64,000 nucleotides of DNA from G963662675 sp963662675 (GTDB lineage: Bacteria; Bacteroidota; Bacteroidia; Bacteroidales; Prolixibacteraceae). Under the pieces are notes generated by a model that was not told the origin of the DNA, did not search any database, and was given only the letters and a program-made list of their open reading frames with translations. Shown piece after piece: positions 16,428 through 25,646 of the stretch; the first letter of the stretch is position 1, and each line of letters opens with the position of its first letter. The position numbers were made by a program, and so were the translations under genes. The stretch lies in the NCBI GenBank assembly GCA_963662675.2, contig CAXXHP010000004.1, positions 620,001-684,000 on the forward strand, written 5' to 3'.

Positions 16428-19367
16428 TTATTTATTTAGAAATACATATCCGGTGCGTGGAGTTGACCCATCTTTCAAATCTAAGACATAGAAATATGTA
16501 GCAGAAGGTAATTTTTCGCCACCTATTGTCCATTTATTATTTGAACTTCCATCCCACCAGGCATCATCTCCCCAGTAATCCGTATTGCCATAATGATCTT
16601 TTGAATAAACATTAACTCCGGTACGGTTGCAAACATTCAATAAAGCATCCGGATATCTCTCAATACATAGTATGTTCAAGTAGTCCTGTATGCCATCGCC
16701 ATTAGGCGTAAAAATCTGAGGAATTATCATTTCGCAAAATTCTTCAACCATGGCACTACTTACATTATTACTTAAATCTAAATCTAAAATATCACTACTA
16801 ACAACAGATGTATTAAGGTATTCTCCTGTTTCATTTACAACCACTCGAATATCTAAATACTCCTCAGCGCCAACTTCCATTTCCCCAATTCCCCAAACTC
16901 CAGTTGTTTCATCATAAAGACCAATGCTCCCAATAGAACTTAAAAAGCTATACCCTGAGGGAATAACATCTGTTACAATAACCCCTATTGTAGAAGATTT
17001 TCCAAGATTTTCAACTGCAATTGTGAACGTTATGGTTTGTCCGGGTAAGGCATATCTGTTATCTACTCTTTTGTCAACTGAAAGGTCTGCAGAAGCTTCA
17101 TTTACTGTAACCGTCATGCTACAAATCATTTCATTGCCACTAAAATCGGTCACCGTCCATGTGATATGCGTTATTCCAAGATTAAAAGCAACTCCATCTA
17201 AACTAGTTCCTGTGTCTGTTGTAGCACCTGTCAATTCGTAAAAGATAGAAGCAATTCCGTCATTATCACTCGCAGTTACATCCCAAGAAATGCCTTCGTG
17301 CTGATAATAATCAGCCCCCGCCCCTGCACTAACAACCTGATCTCCAATACTATAACAGCTAACTCCATCATCACATCCAATACAAGGAGGCACTATATCT
17401 GAAATAGTTATGGTATACGAACAAGTCACCGTGTTATTTCCATCAGAGGCACTCCATGTTACAAGCGTTTCTCCGACAGGGAAAGAAGCCCCATCCAGAG
17501 TGCTCGTATTAGAATAGTCATTTGTGACAGTAAAAGTACAGTTATCACTTACTTCAATTGGATCAAGAACATTACCTGAAACCTGATAAGTCCCCACTTC
17601 CTCATCTGCATAATAATTCGCTTCGGGAATAGCACAAACTAATGTTGGAGGAATAAGATCCTCAACGCTAAAAGATTTCTGCTGACTAGAAACGTTTCCA
17701 CAATCATCAATTGCCGTAAATGTGACTGGTATTGTGGCACTCCCGTCTTCCGTTGGAGCAATGAAATCATACTCCAGATCAACAGAACTATCACAATTAT
17801 CAGAAGCACTTGCTGTTGCAATCCAATTATCTACAACACTCGCATCATAACAAGTCATGGTTAATTCAGATGGAGGAACTAATATCACTGGTGCTGTAGT
17901 ATCACTTATTGAAATGTCTTTTGATGCAGTACTTTCATTTCCACAAGCATCTGTAGAAGTAAAGGTTACAGTAAGTGGTTCTCCGCAATCAGAAGGTTGG
18001 CTATAATTAAACTCAACAGAAACTACTCCACTACAGTTATCTAATGCTACAGCTGAAGATGCCCAGTTGTCTATAGCAAATGCATCATAACAAGAAAGCG
18101 AAAGATCAACTGAAGGAACAGTAATTATAGGAGCCGAATTATCCTCTACTGTTATTACCTGAGTATGCGTAAGAATATTTCCACATTCATCACTGGCTGC
18201 CCATGTGCGATTCAGAGTATAATGGTTAGTACATTCACCATCGATTCGCAGCTCGCTGTATGAAACGGAAATATTAGTATCACAATTATCTGTCGCTGTA
18301 AGAATTTCCGCCGTAGGAATCGCACCACATTCAACAGTGATGTCTACAGGTGGTGTCTCTACAAAAACAGGAGCACTAGTATCCCGAACAGTAATCGTTT
18401 GAGAATAGCTACCAACATTACCACAAACGTCCTCCGTTGTCCAGATACGAGTCAGTGTATAATTATTTGGACAATCTCCATCGGCACGAACTTCACTGAA
18501 AATAACAGGCATATTCCCACCACAAGGTTCCACAGCCGTAAGTGAAGTTGCTATTGGCACAGCATCGCACTCTACAGTCATATCTATTGGCAACGGCTCT
18601 ACAAAGAAAGGAGGTATCGTATCCTTCACATAGAAAGTCTTTGTAGTGATCGCCTCATTACCACATTTGTCTGTGGCCGAAAAAGTAACAACAAGCGTTT
18701 GATCACATTCACTCGTGGGAGTAGTATAACTCGAATTGAGAGTGACAATTCCATCACATTCGTCGTTGGCACTCGCCATACTAAGCCAACTATTTACTGC
18801 ATCCTCACTAAAGCATTCTAAAATTAAATCGACAGAAGGAACTGTTATTTCAGGTGTTGTATAATCAACGACCGTTATTGTCTGATTGCAGGTAACTTCA
18901 TTCCCACAATCATCGACAACAGTATACGTACGTGTTACAATTGGTCCAGGACAGCTTTCATCGACAATAACATCCTGATAACTAATGGATATGATATTAC
19001 ATATTGCCACAATTGATCCTCCAGCACTTACAAAATCGGCTTCCGTAATTGCTGCTACCCCTGAAGAATATGGAAAAGCTGCACTCGTCTCTGTTATTGC
19101 GTTTACATCACACCCTTCAATTTCAGTAATATCTTCAGGGCAAGTAATTATCAGGTCACCATCATCTAGTGCAATAGAATGCATATCTACAGGTAAGGTT
19201 TTTGATCGATTATCATCAGCAATTTGCTCATAATCACCCAAAAGATGGATATTATATTCCAAATCAGTCAAAGACTGTTTCGGAGAATCAAGCGATACAG
19301 ACATTGCCTGCGCTCCTCCAAACATTGTTAACGTAATCAACAAAACCGTTAATTGTAATTTTATCAT
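16428..19367 (-). CDS. Secreted HYR-repeat adhesin with DUF11 and gliding-type C-terminal sorting domain
   Basis: A large surface protein of about 979 residues. I prefer the start at 19365-19367 because it opens with a signal peptide (MIKLQLTVLLITLTMFGGAQA); a longer start at 19406 adds 13 residues. Six or more HYR-like immunoglobulin-type repeats follow, each ending in a 'DxCGN..T....ITVxDxTAP' signature. A DUF11 repeat (DLSVDKRVDNRYALPGQTIT) comes next, then a type B T9SS/CHU_C-like C-terminal domain (FCEMIIPQIFTPNGDGIQDY..YFYVLDLKDG). It is the first gene of a three-gene set with PorP/SprF and the OmpA protein, 11 bp apart. This is the classical SprB-SprF-like arrangement for adhesin export. 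Function in attachment or gliding is inferred. Confidence 0.9.
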   Translation of the reverse strand: MIKLQLTVLLITLTMFGGAQAMSVSLDSPKQSLTDLEYNIHLLGDYEQIADDNRSKTLPVDMHSIALDDGDLIITCPEDITEIEGCDVNAITETSAAFPYSSGVAAITEADFVSAGGSIVAICNIISISYQDVIVDESCPGPIVTRTYTVVDDCGNEVTCNQTITVVDYTTPEITVPSVDLILECFSEDAVNSWLSMASANDECDGIVTLNSSYTTPTSECDQTLVVTFSATDKCGNEAITTKTFYVKDTIPPFFVEPLPIDMTVECDAVPIATSLTAVEPCGGNMPVIFSEVRADGDCPNNYTLTRIWTTEDVCGNVGSYSQTITVRDTSAPVFVETPPVDITVECGAIPTAEILTATDNCDTNISVSYSELRIDGECTNHYTLNRTWAASDECGNILTHTQVITVEDNSAPIITVPSVDLSLSCYDAFAIDNWASSAVALDNCSGVVSVEFNYSQPSDCGEPLTVTFTSTDACGNESTASKDISISDTTAPVILVPPSELTMTCYDASVVDNWIATASASDNCDSSVDLEYDFIAPTEDGSATIPVTFTAIDDCGNVSSQQKSFSVEDLIPPTLVCAIPEANYYADEEVGTYQVSGNVLDPIEVSDNCTFTVTNDYSNTSTLDGASFPVGETLVTWSASDGNNTVTCSYTITISDIVPPCIGCDDGVSCYSIGDQVVSAGAGADYYQHEGISWDVTASDNDGIASIFYELTGATTDTGTSLDGVAFNLGITHITWTVTDFSGNEMICSMTVTVNEASADLSVDKRVDNRYALPGQTITFTIAVENLGKSSTIGVIVTDVIPSGYSFLSSIGSIGLYDETTGVWGIGEMEVGAEEYLDIRVVVNETGEYLNTSVVSSDILDLDLSNNVSSAMVEEFCEMIIPQIFTPNGDGIQDYLNILCIERYPDALLNVCNRTGVNVYSKDHYGNTDYWGDDAWWDGSSNNKWTIGGEKLPSATYFYVLDLKDGSTPRTGYVFLNK

Positions 19368-19406
19368 AGACTTCTCAGTATTGATGTCATCCAAATACAT
19401 TAGCAC

Positions 19407-20238
19407 TATTGCGCCTGAGTATTAAATATTTACAGACTGAAAAACTAGATTCAAAAGGAAGGACACTACAGCTAAAAAAAACAATAAAACACTGTTTTAA
19501 CGCTACTTACACAGACAACTCAAGAAAATGAAAATGACTTTATAAAATTTCTTCATCTTCATTAATCCACTCACGCTTCCAACGAATACATAGTTTGCAA
19601 AATCAACTTTTTTCTTCTCTATTGCCCAAAAGCCTCACACTTCTAGTCTCCATATTCTTGTATCAGCAATAAAAAAAATTCAAACATAAGTAATAGAAAG
19701 TCCCTCATATTACTTCGTTTGACAAACACTTATAATCATATTATTTTGTAACCATTCACAAATAATCTACATATCGACATAAAAAGTTACATAAAATTTT
19801 ACACATAACTACAATTCTTTAAAATTGTAATCATCACTCATTCTGCAAGATTAAATATATTTATTGATAGGTGTGTGCGTAGATGCCTAACAAAATGTTA
19901 TTTATCAAAACAAATAACAATTATTTTATGTACAGCAATAAACTAAAGAGAAAATATATACTTCATAGATCGATCAACAAAAAGTATATACATCAATATT
20001 TTCATGAAACATACAACAAATACATATTATTAAAAACGGATTAAGCATAATTCTATACCAGCGCAACACACTAAAAACAATCGAGACAACAACGACATAA
20101 CACCCTCAATTGAGATTTCTCAACCCCATCTATGAATTTCAAGACAGGCGCCTTCACGTTTTGTAAAAAAAACAAAATGTAATTTGTCATAAAAACACAA
20201 CATTGCCTTCTCCCCATAATTAAACAGAAAAGAACTTT
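19407..20238. other. Long AT-rich intergenic region, no gene recognised
   Basis: About 830 bp between the divergently spaced ends of the adhesin gene (starting here, minus strand) and the V-ATPase operon (ending at 20239). It is strongly AT-rich, with stop codons in all frames and no clear RNA gene or hairpin terminator. It presumably carries the adhesin promoter and leader. I could not identify a convincing -33/-7 pair. Confidence 0.5.
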
Positions 20239-20695
20239 TTATAAACTAACACTGATAAGGAAAGTAGCTGCAAATGCGAGTATTGCATATAGTTCAGGAA
20301 AGACGGCAAGCACCATTGTCTTACCAAATATATCATGCCCAGCCCCAACGCCAGCAATACCATTGGCCGTTATTCCACCTTGGATTAAAGCCGAGAAAAA
20401 GCCGACCACCCCCATCATTAAACCCGCGGCAAGTATTGCGACCCCCTGCAGCATTGTTACTTGATCTGTAACAATGCCTTGATTACTAATAATGAAAAAA
20501 GCCAGCAAAACCATATAAACCTTGCGTACCAGGCAATGCACTCAGGAGCAAATAACTACCAAATGCATCTGGGTTTTTCTTAAGCGCCCCTACTGTGGCA
20601 TTTCCACCTTTGGCAACACCAACTGCGCTCCCAATTCCAGAAAGAATAAGCATTAAAGCCAAACCAAAGTATGAAAGTATAACTGCAGCTGTCAT
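20239..20695 (-). CDS. V-type ATP synthase subunit K (proteolipid), with one frame break
   Basis: The membrane rotor subunit. Two overlapping frames (20486-20695 and 20239-20541) join into a 151-residue, four-helix proteolipid if one base is removed from the A6 run at 20495-20500, giving GFAGFF followed by IISNQGIV. After correction, residues Leu54, Thr57 and Gln58 (LPGTQ), Gln105 (ALIQG) and Glu134 (FPELYA) line up with the sodium-binding ligands described for Enterococcus hirae NtpK. That suggests Na+ rather than H+ coupling. It is the last gene of the operon, 23 bp after subunit I. Since the subunit is essential to the complex, a consensus error or slippage is more likely than a dead gene. 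Confidence 0.85.
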
Positions 20696-20718
20696 AGTAT
20701 ATATTTTTTGATTAATAA

Positions 20719-22524
20719 TTATTGTTCTAACTGATTATATTTTGAAAATGGATTATATGCTTTTCCACCACCACTAAATCCCGCATTTTTATAAAACTCA
20801 ACAAATGTGAGTCGGGCAGGATGTACAAATGAACTTAGCGATGAGATTAAGATATTCAAGGTATGCCCAATGATCAAAAACACGACAAAAAACACTGGTC
20901 CCAGAATGGCAGATGCAGAAAGAATCTCCAAGGCAATTTCGTTGATCACAAAACCCAAAATGGCACTAGATAAACCCAATGCAAAAAGCCGAATATAGGA
21001 CAATAGATCACCAAACATGCCTGTAACCGTTGAGTATATACTCCAGACCCCCTGCCCTATCCTTGAAATAATTCCGGCTTCCGGGTCATTTAGAAACAAG
21101 ATAAATATGCCACCAATCCCCAGTATCAAATACAAAATAGATTTATTGTAGGCGACCAATCCCAAACTTATAACTCCATAATAAATCAATCCAGACACAA
21201 TCGTAAAAATCCAACCAAAAGTCCCTAAGGCATAGGTGATTCCATACTGCCTGATTTGATTTACTGCTTTTACAAACTGACCAAAAACAATCTGAATCCC
21301 TCCAACGATTAAGGCAAGATTAAACATATTTGCAGGTTCAAGGAAAAGCCCCCTAAAGCGATTAACCAAATGAATGTTCGACTCAATCAAGTTAATACCA
21401 AAGAAAGTACCCGAAACTCCGCCAAGGATAATCGTTGCCACTCCAAGATACTGGATAAGGGAAAGATATGGCTTTATTGATTTTGAAGCTTTTAGTTTAT
21501 AAATACCCGCTCCAATTACAAAGAGCAAACCATATCCGGCATCGCCTAGGCAGAACCCAAAAAACAGCATGAAAAACGGAGCGAAGAATACGGTCAAATC
21601 AAGTTCAGTATATGCTGGCAACGAAAATAAATGGCCAACCGGTTCAAAAAGTTTGCTAAACCGATTGTTTTGAAGAAGCACAGGCACATTGTCTTTAGGC
21701 GTAGCTTTTGTCGTTATCGACAAGGCATCACTATTTTTTAAATATTCGTCAATATTTTGTTTTTTATTCTCCGGAACCCATCCTTCCAACACCATTAAGC
21801 GCTCATCCAGCATTTTCCGGGTCTGTAATACAACCTGATCATATTCAACAGACGATTTTATCTTATCTCTTTCAGCCTTCAAGAATGACAGTGCAGATGC
21901 CGCATAAAAATCTATTCTTTCATTAATTCCAGATATTTTCAGCTCTGTATCCCGAATGTGATTTTTCAACTCCCTCAAAGATCTGTCAGGCATAGACACT
22001 TCGGTAGCATCTACTACAGGCCGAAGATAACCCGGCTGAATAATTATAAAATAAACCTGACTTTTATTTTCATGAATGATTTCAACTTGATATTTTTCCT
22101 GAATTTGGCTCAGTCGATTCTTGTTTCCAATATAAAACCGAATCTGAAGCCCCTTATCTTTCAGCCTAAGAATAGTCGCTTTCGAAAAATCGCCCCATGG
22201 CTCCACCTTCTGCAATTCTTTTTTACTATTGTCCATTTCTTTCATCAACAATTCCAATAGCTCCTGTTTTTCAGAAATATCCTCAACAACTTTTAATACA
22301 TCAATAGATCCCTTTTCATTTCTTATTTCGACCTCCCGTTTTTCAAGAAAAATAATTGTCTCCTCAATCCGATCTTTCAAACTTGACCTTTCAAGCAGCT
22401 CATGGCTATCCGATATTTCCTTCCCTATAACATGAAGAACACCAAGCCCTTGCAAAACCTCCAAAAAGTGCTGATAATCACTATGGAATACCACAAAACC
22501 ATATTTATACATGGGTACAATCAT
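20719..22524 (-). CDS. V-type ATP synthase subunit I
   Basis: The stator subunit that couples the catalytic head to the membrane rotor (counterpart of eukaryotic subunit a). At 601 residues it has a soluble, coiled-coil-rich N-terminal half (to about 310). Seven or so transmembrane helices follow, beginning with LTVFFAPFFMLFFGFCLGDAGYG, a highly conserved family block. Near the end, GDLLSYIRLFALGLSSAILG carries the essential membrane Arg in the conserved 'SYIRLFALGL' segment. Its start overlaps the subunit D stop by 4 bp (ATGA), indicating translational coupling. No anomalies. Confidence 0.95.
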   Translation of the reverse strand: MIVPMYKYGFVVFHSDYQHFLEVLQGLGVLHVIGKEISDSHELLERSSLKDRIEETIIFLEKREVEIRNEKGSIDVLKVVEDISEKQELLELLMKEMDNSKKELQKVEPWGDFSKATILRLKDKGLQIRFYIGNKNRLSQIQEKYQVEIIHENKSQVYFIIIQPGYLRPVVDATEVSMPDRSLRELKNHIRDTELKISGINERIDFYAASALSFLKAERDKIKSSVEYDQVVLQTRKMLDERLMVLEGWVPENKKQNIDEYLKNSDALSITTKATPKDNVPVLLQNNRFSKLFEPVGHLFSLPAYTELDLTVFFAPFFMLFFGFCLGDAGYGLLFVIGAGIYKLKASKSIKPYLSLIQYLGVATIILGGVSGTFFGINLIESNIHLVNRFRGLFLEPANMFNLALIVGGIQIVFGQFVKAVNQIRQYGITYALGTFGWIFTIVSGLIYYGVISLGLVAYNKSILYLILGIGGIFILFLNDPEAGIISRIGQGVWSIYSTVTGMFGDLLSYIRLFALGLSSAILGFVINEIALEILSASAILGPVFFVVFLIIGHTLNILISSLSSFVHPARLTFVEFYKNAGFSGGGKAYNPFSKYNQLEQ

Positions 22525-23126
22525 CTGTTTACTTCTTCAATTTCTTGTTGGCGTTTTTTTATTATTTTCTGAGCCGATTTTGAGAGATTTTCCTCGTCTT
22601 CTAAAAATCGTTTAATCTTCCGTATGGCATTCTCATACTCAGGAACCTGCACTTTTTCGTAAAGATTTACCTTTTGGGTTGTCTTTCTTCGAGCATGATT
22701 GAGCAATTCCATTTTTCTAGAAAAAAAGTCACGCTCAATGGCAATACTAACCAGTTCCTTTGTCCTTCTTATTCCTTCTGGAAACCATTTGGGATTGACA
22801 AACAAACTATAATCATCAATTTTAAAAATTACTTCATCCAAAATAGGAGTCTTCACTCCCGCAATTTTTTTAGTGAATGTTTTAACCTCACCAATAGAAA
22901 TTAAATTTGGAATAAACTCACCCCATATCCCTGGCTTTTCAGAATAAGCCTCCATGACTTGCACTAACCTGTCGTCCAACTCATTAAACTTCTTTTTAGA
23001 TTTCGACACCTCCAAACGCAAGGCCATCTCCTTATTCTTTAAGGTTGGAAGTGCCCTAAGTCTCAGGTTTAACTGCTTATTCAGATCCTGCAGAGCAATT
23101 TTGTTATATTGAAATTTTATGGCCAA
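22521..23126 (-). CDS. V-type ATP synthase subunit D
   Basis: The central-shaft subunit (D/gamma-like). The 201-residue protein is almost entirely helical, with long N- and C-terminal helices as expected for a rotor stalk. It begins IKFQYNKIALQDLNKQLNLRLRALPTLKNKE and ends RKTTQKVNLYEKVQVPEYENAIRKIKRFLEDEE, the latter being the strongly conserved part of the family (TqKVNlyek..iP). The 4-bp overlap with subunit I and the 32-bp gap to the upstream stress-protein gene place it in the V-ATPase operon. Confidence 0.93.
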   Translation of the reverse strand: MAIKFQYNKIALQDLNKQLNLRLRALPTLKNKEMALRLEVSKSKKKFNELDDRLVQVMEAYSEKPGIWGEFIPNLISIGEVKTFTKKIAGVKTPILDEVIFKIDDYSLFVNPKWFPEGIRRTKELVSIAIERDFFSRKMELLNHARRKTTQKVNLYEKVQVPEYENAIRKIKRFLEDEENLSKSAQKIIKKRQQEIEEVNR

Positions 23127-23158
23127 TTTTTATTCTTCAATATTTTTTAGTAAAAGTT

Positions 23159-24286
23159 TCAACCTGGGAAAACAAGTATTGAAACCTTGCTGGCAGCAAT
23201 CATCTGATCTAAAATATCCACATGAAATAATTTATAGATAAAATTGTGCTTGGTGGATGAAAGAGAAATCATGTCTATCTTATTCTTGTCCACAAATTCC
23301 TCAATACCCAAAGGCACATTTCTACACTCATAAACATCCGCATGAATATCATAATCACTATAATTATTCCTGAATAAATGATTCAATTCTGAAATTCTAC
23401 TATCCACAACCGGATTGCTATATTCACATTCAATATGAATACAATGAATTTTTGCAGAAAATGGTTTTGTTATTTCAAGTAACCTGTTCAATGGACCATG
23501 ATCGTCATTTAGAAAATCAGTTGCATACATAATACGAGCCTCTGAAAATTCTTTATAGACCAATGATTTTGGTAAAATTAGAACCGGGTATTTTGAATGT
23601 TCAATGATATAATGAGTCACTTTTGCTAAGTGTTCTTTTTCATCCTCCTTCTTCACCTTATGCCCCATTAAAATAATATCTGGATGATAACGATGACTCA
23701 GGTTAACGATTGTATTCCCTAGTTTTCCGGTGTGTATTGCAAAATGAAACCTTACGCTTTTTTGCTGTTTTTCAGAAACTTGTTTCTTCAATTCATCGCT
23801 AAAATCCAACAAAAGTGCTTGTGCTTTTTTATACGATTCCACTTTTTCAATTTTCTCATGTTTCTCCCAAGAAGTCGTATATTTTACTGCACCAGGCAGA
23901 TGTGGATCTTCCAAAACATACAAAAATTTAATTTCAGCCTTCATTTTTTCGGCAATACCAAATGCATATTTAATTGCATGAGGTGAATAATTGCTCAAAT
24001 CTACGGGCACCATAATCCGCTTCAAATCTTTTAATGTGCTTAATTCATTGATGTTGTCAAATCCATAATCCTTCTGTATTTCCAATATCAGCTCAACAGT
24101 TTTTGCCACATCTTTTTCTCGTACTTTCAGGTTCCATCCCACCGGAAGGGCACTATCATCACCAATAAACCCTTCATCAGTCAGAACACATTCAATCCCT
24201 TCTGACTCTAATCTCTCCTTCACAAAACGTGTTGGGTACAGCTTTGTAAACTTCATGACTGTAACAAGTGTCTTTTCCATGATCAT
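23159..24286 (-). CDS. Two-domain universal stress protein with N-terminal DUF2007-like domain, inside the V-ATPase operon
   Basis: About 375 residues. The first roughly 70 (EKTLVTVMKFTKLYPTRFVKERLESEGIEC..GWNLKVREKDVAKTVELI) resemble the small DUF2007 'signal-transducing' fold. They are followed by a UspA domain starting KRIMVPVDLSNYSPHAIKYAFGIA with an ILMGH-type nucleotide-binding segment, and a second, degenerate UspA half starting ARIMYATDFLND. The chosen start at 24284-24286 overlaps the subunit B stop as ATGA; a start two codons later (24280) is equally possible. Lying between subunits B and D with coupling overlaps, it is cotranscribed with the ATPase. An energy-stress or nucleotide-sensing role is inference. 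Confidence 0.8.
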   Translation of the reverse strand: MIMEKTLVTVMKFTKLYPTRFVKERLESEGIECVLTDEGFIGDDSALPVGWNLKVREKDVAKTVELILEIQKDYGFDNINELSTLKDLKRIMVPVDLSNYSPHAIKYAFGIAEKMKAEIKFLYVLEDPHLPGAVKYTTSWEKHEKIEKVESYKKAQALLLDFSDELKKQVSEKQQKSVRFHFAIHTGKLGNTIVNLSHRYHPDIILMGHKVKKEDEKEHLAKVTHYIIEHSKYPVLILPKSLVYKEFSEARIMYATDFLNDDHGPLNRLLEITKPFSAKIHCIHIECEYSNPVVDSRISELNHLFRNNYSDYDIHADVYECRNVPLGIEEFVDKNKIDMISLSSTKHNFIYKLFHVDILDQMIAASKVSILVFPG

Positions 24287-25635
24287 GCTGTTTTTGAATT
24301 TTGTTCCATTACATTTTCCCACTTTCCGTACTTTTCAATAATCTCTGATTTAATACCCAGCTCATCCATTGAAAAATACTTCATAAAGAGTGCCCATGTT
24401 GTATCAAGCATGGTATCTATATCTAGATTTACGTCAATTGCAAGCAGACTGTTAGAGTATTCTCTTGCAAATTTCAATGCACGATTGTCATAATCAGTTA
24501 GATCAAACCCATTTTCGTGTTTTGTTTTTGCGTTAGCAGCATCGGCATAAAGTCTAATTGCGGTGTTCATAACCTGCGGGTGATCTTCACGTGTTTTTTT
24601 CCCAATAACCAATTGTTTTAAGCGCGATAAGCTGCGGAAAGGATCGATAATAACCTTACTAATATCAACATCTTTACGAAGGAACAGCTGCCCCTCGGTT
24701 ATGTAACCTGTATTATCAGGAACAGCATGAGTAATATCTCCACCAGACAAGGTTGTAACAGAGATAATTGTTATTGATCCACCATCTGGAAATTGAACAG
24801 CTTTTTCATATATCCGAGCCAAGTCACTATAAAGCGAACCGGGCATATTATCCTTAGAAGGAATTTGATCCATGCGGTTTGAAACAATGCTAAGAGCATC
24901 GGCATATAGTGTCATATCGGTTAACAACACCAACACCTTTTGTTTCATTTCAGTAGCAAAATATTCAGCAGCAGTTAAAACCATATCAGGAACAAGAAGT
25001 CGCTCTACTGGTGGGTCTTCATTTGTATTTACAAAAGAAATGATGCGATCCAATTCACCGGCATTTTCAAAAACCTGCTTAAAATAGAGGTAGTCATCGT
25101 TGGTAAGCCCCATTCCTCCCAGAATGATTTTATCGGCCTTGGCACGTAAAGCGACCATTGCCATAACCTGATTAAAAGGTTGATCGGGGTCGGCAAAGAA
25201 GGGTATCTTCTGACCGGTCACAATGGTGTTATTTAAATCGATACCGGCAACACCTGTAGCAATTAATTCAGAAGGCTGTTTCCGCCTCACTGGGTTTACA
25301 GATGGTCCTCCAATTTCAACTGCCTTGCCATTTATCTTTTGTCCTCCGTCAATGGGATGCCCATAAGCATTAAAAAACCGACCGTTTAATTCGTCACTAA
25401 CCATCAATGCTGGGGCATGCCCCAGAAAAATAACCTCAGCATTTGTTGGAATTCCCTCTGTTCCGGAAAAAACCTGCAATGTTATTAAATCACCTCGAAT
25501 TTTAATGACTTGCGCCAATCGCCCATGCACAGTTGCCATTTCTTCGTAGCCCACATTTGTAGCATGTAGCGAGCAAGTTGCCTTAGTAATGTGCGACAGT
25601 TTTATGTAAATTTTCTGAAATGCAGTAGTTTCCAT
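24283..25635 (-). CDS. V-type ATP synthase subunit B
   Basis: Non-catalytic nucleotide-binding subunit of the V1 head, 450 residues. Family landmarks include GRFFNAYGHPIDGG near residue 85, NPVRRKQPSELIATGVAGIDLNNTIVTGQKIPFF near 110-145, a long SLYSDLARIYEKAV segment, and the conserved Arg region DPFRSLSRLKQLVIGKKT. The classical P-loop is degenerate, as usual for subunit B. The start lies 11 bp after the stop of subunit A. The 3' end overlaps the start of the stress-protein gene. Confidence 0.96.
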   Translation of the reverse strand: METTAFQKIYIKLSHITKATCSLHATNVGYEEMATVHGRLAQVIKIRGDLITLQVFSGTEGIPTNAEVIFLGHAPALMVSDELNGRFFNAYGHPIDGGQKINGKAVEIGGPSVNPVRRKQPSELIATGVAGIDLNNTIVTGQKIPFFADPDQPFNQVMAMVALRAKADKIILGGMGLTNDDYLYFKQVFENAGELDRIISFVNTNEDPPVERLLVPDMVLTAAEYFATEMKQKVLVLLTDMTLYADALSIVSNRMDQIPSKDNMPGSLYSDLARIYEKAVQFPDGGSITIISVTTLSGGDITHAVPDNTGYITEGQLFLRKDVDISKVIIDPFRSLSRLKQLVIGKKTREDHPQVMNTAIRLYADAANAKTKHENGFDLTDYDNRALKFAREYSNSLLAIDVNLDIDTMLDTTWALFMKYFSMDELGIKSEIIEKYGKWENVMEQNSKTA

Positions 25636-25646
25636 GGCATCCGTTT

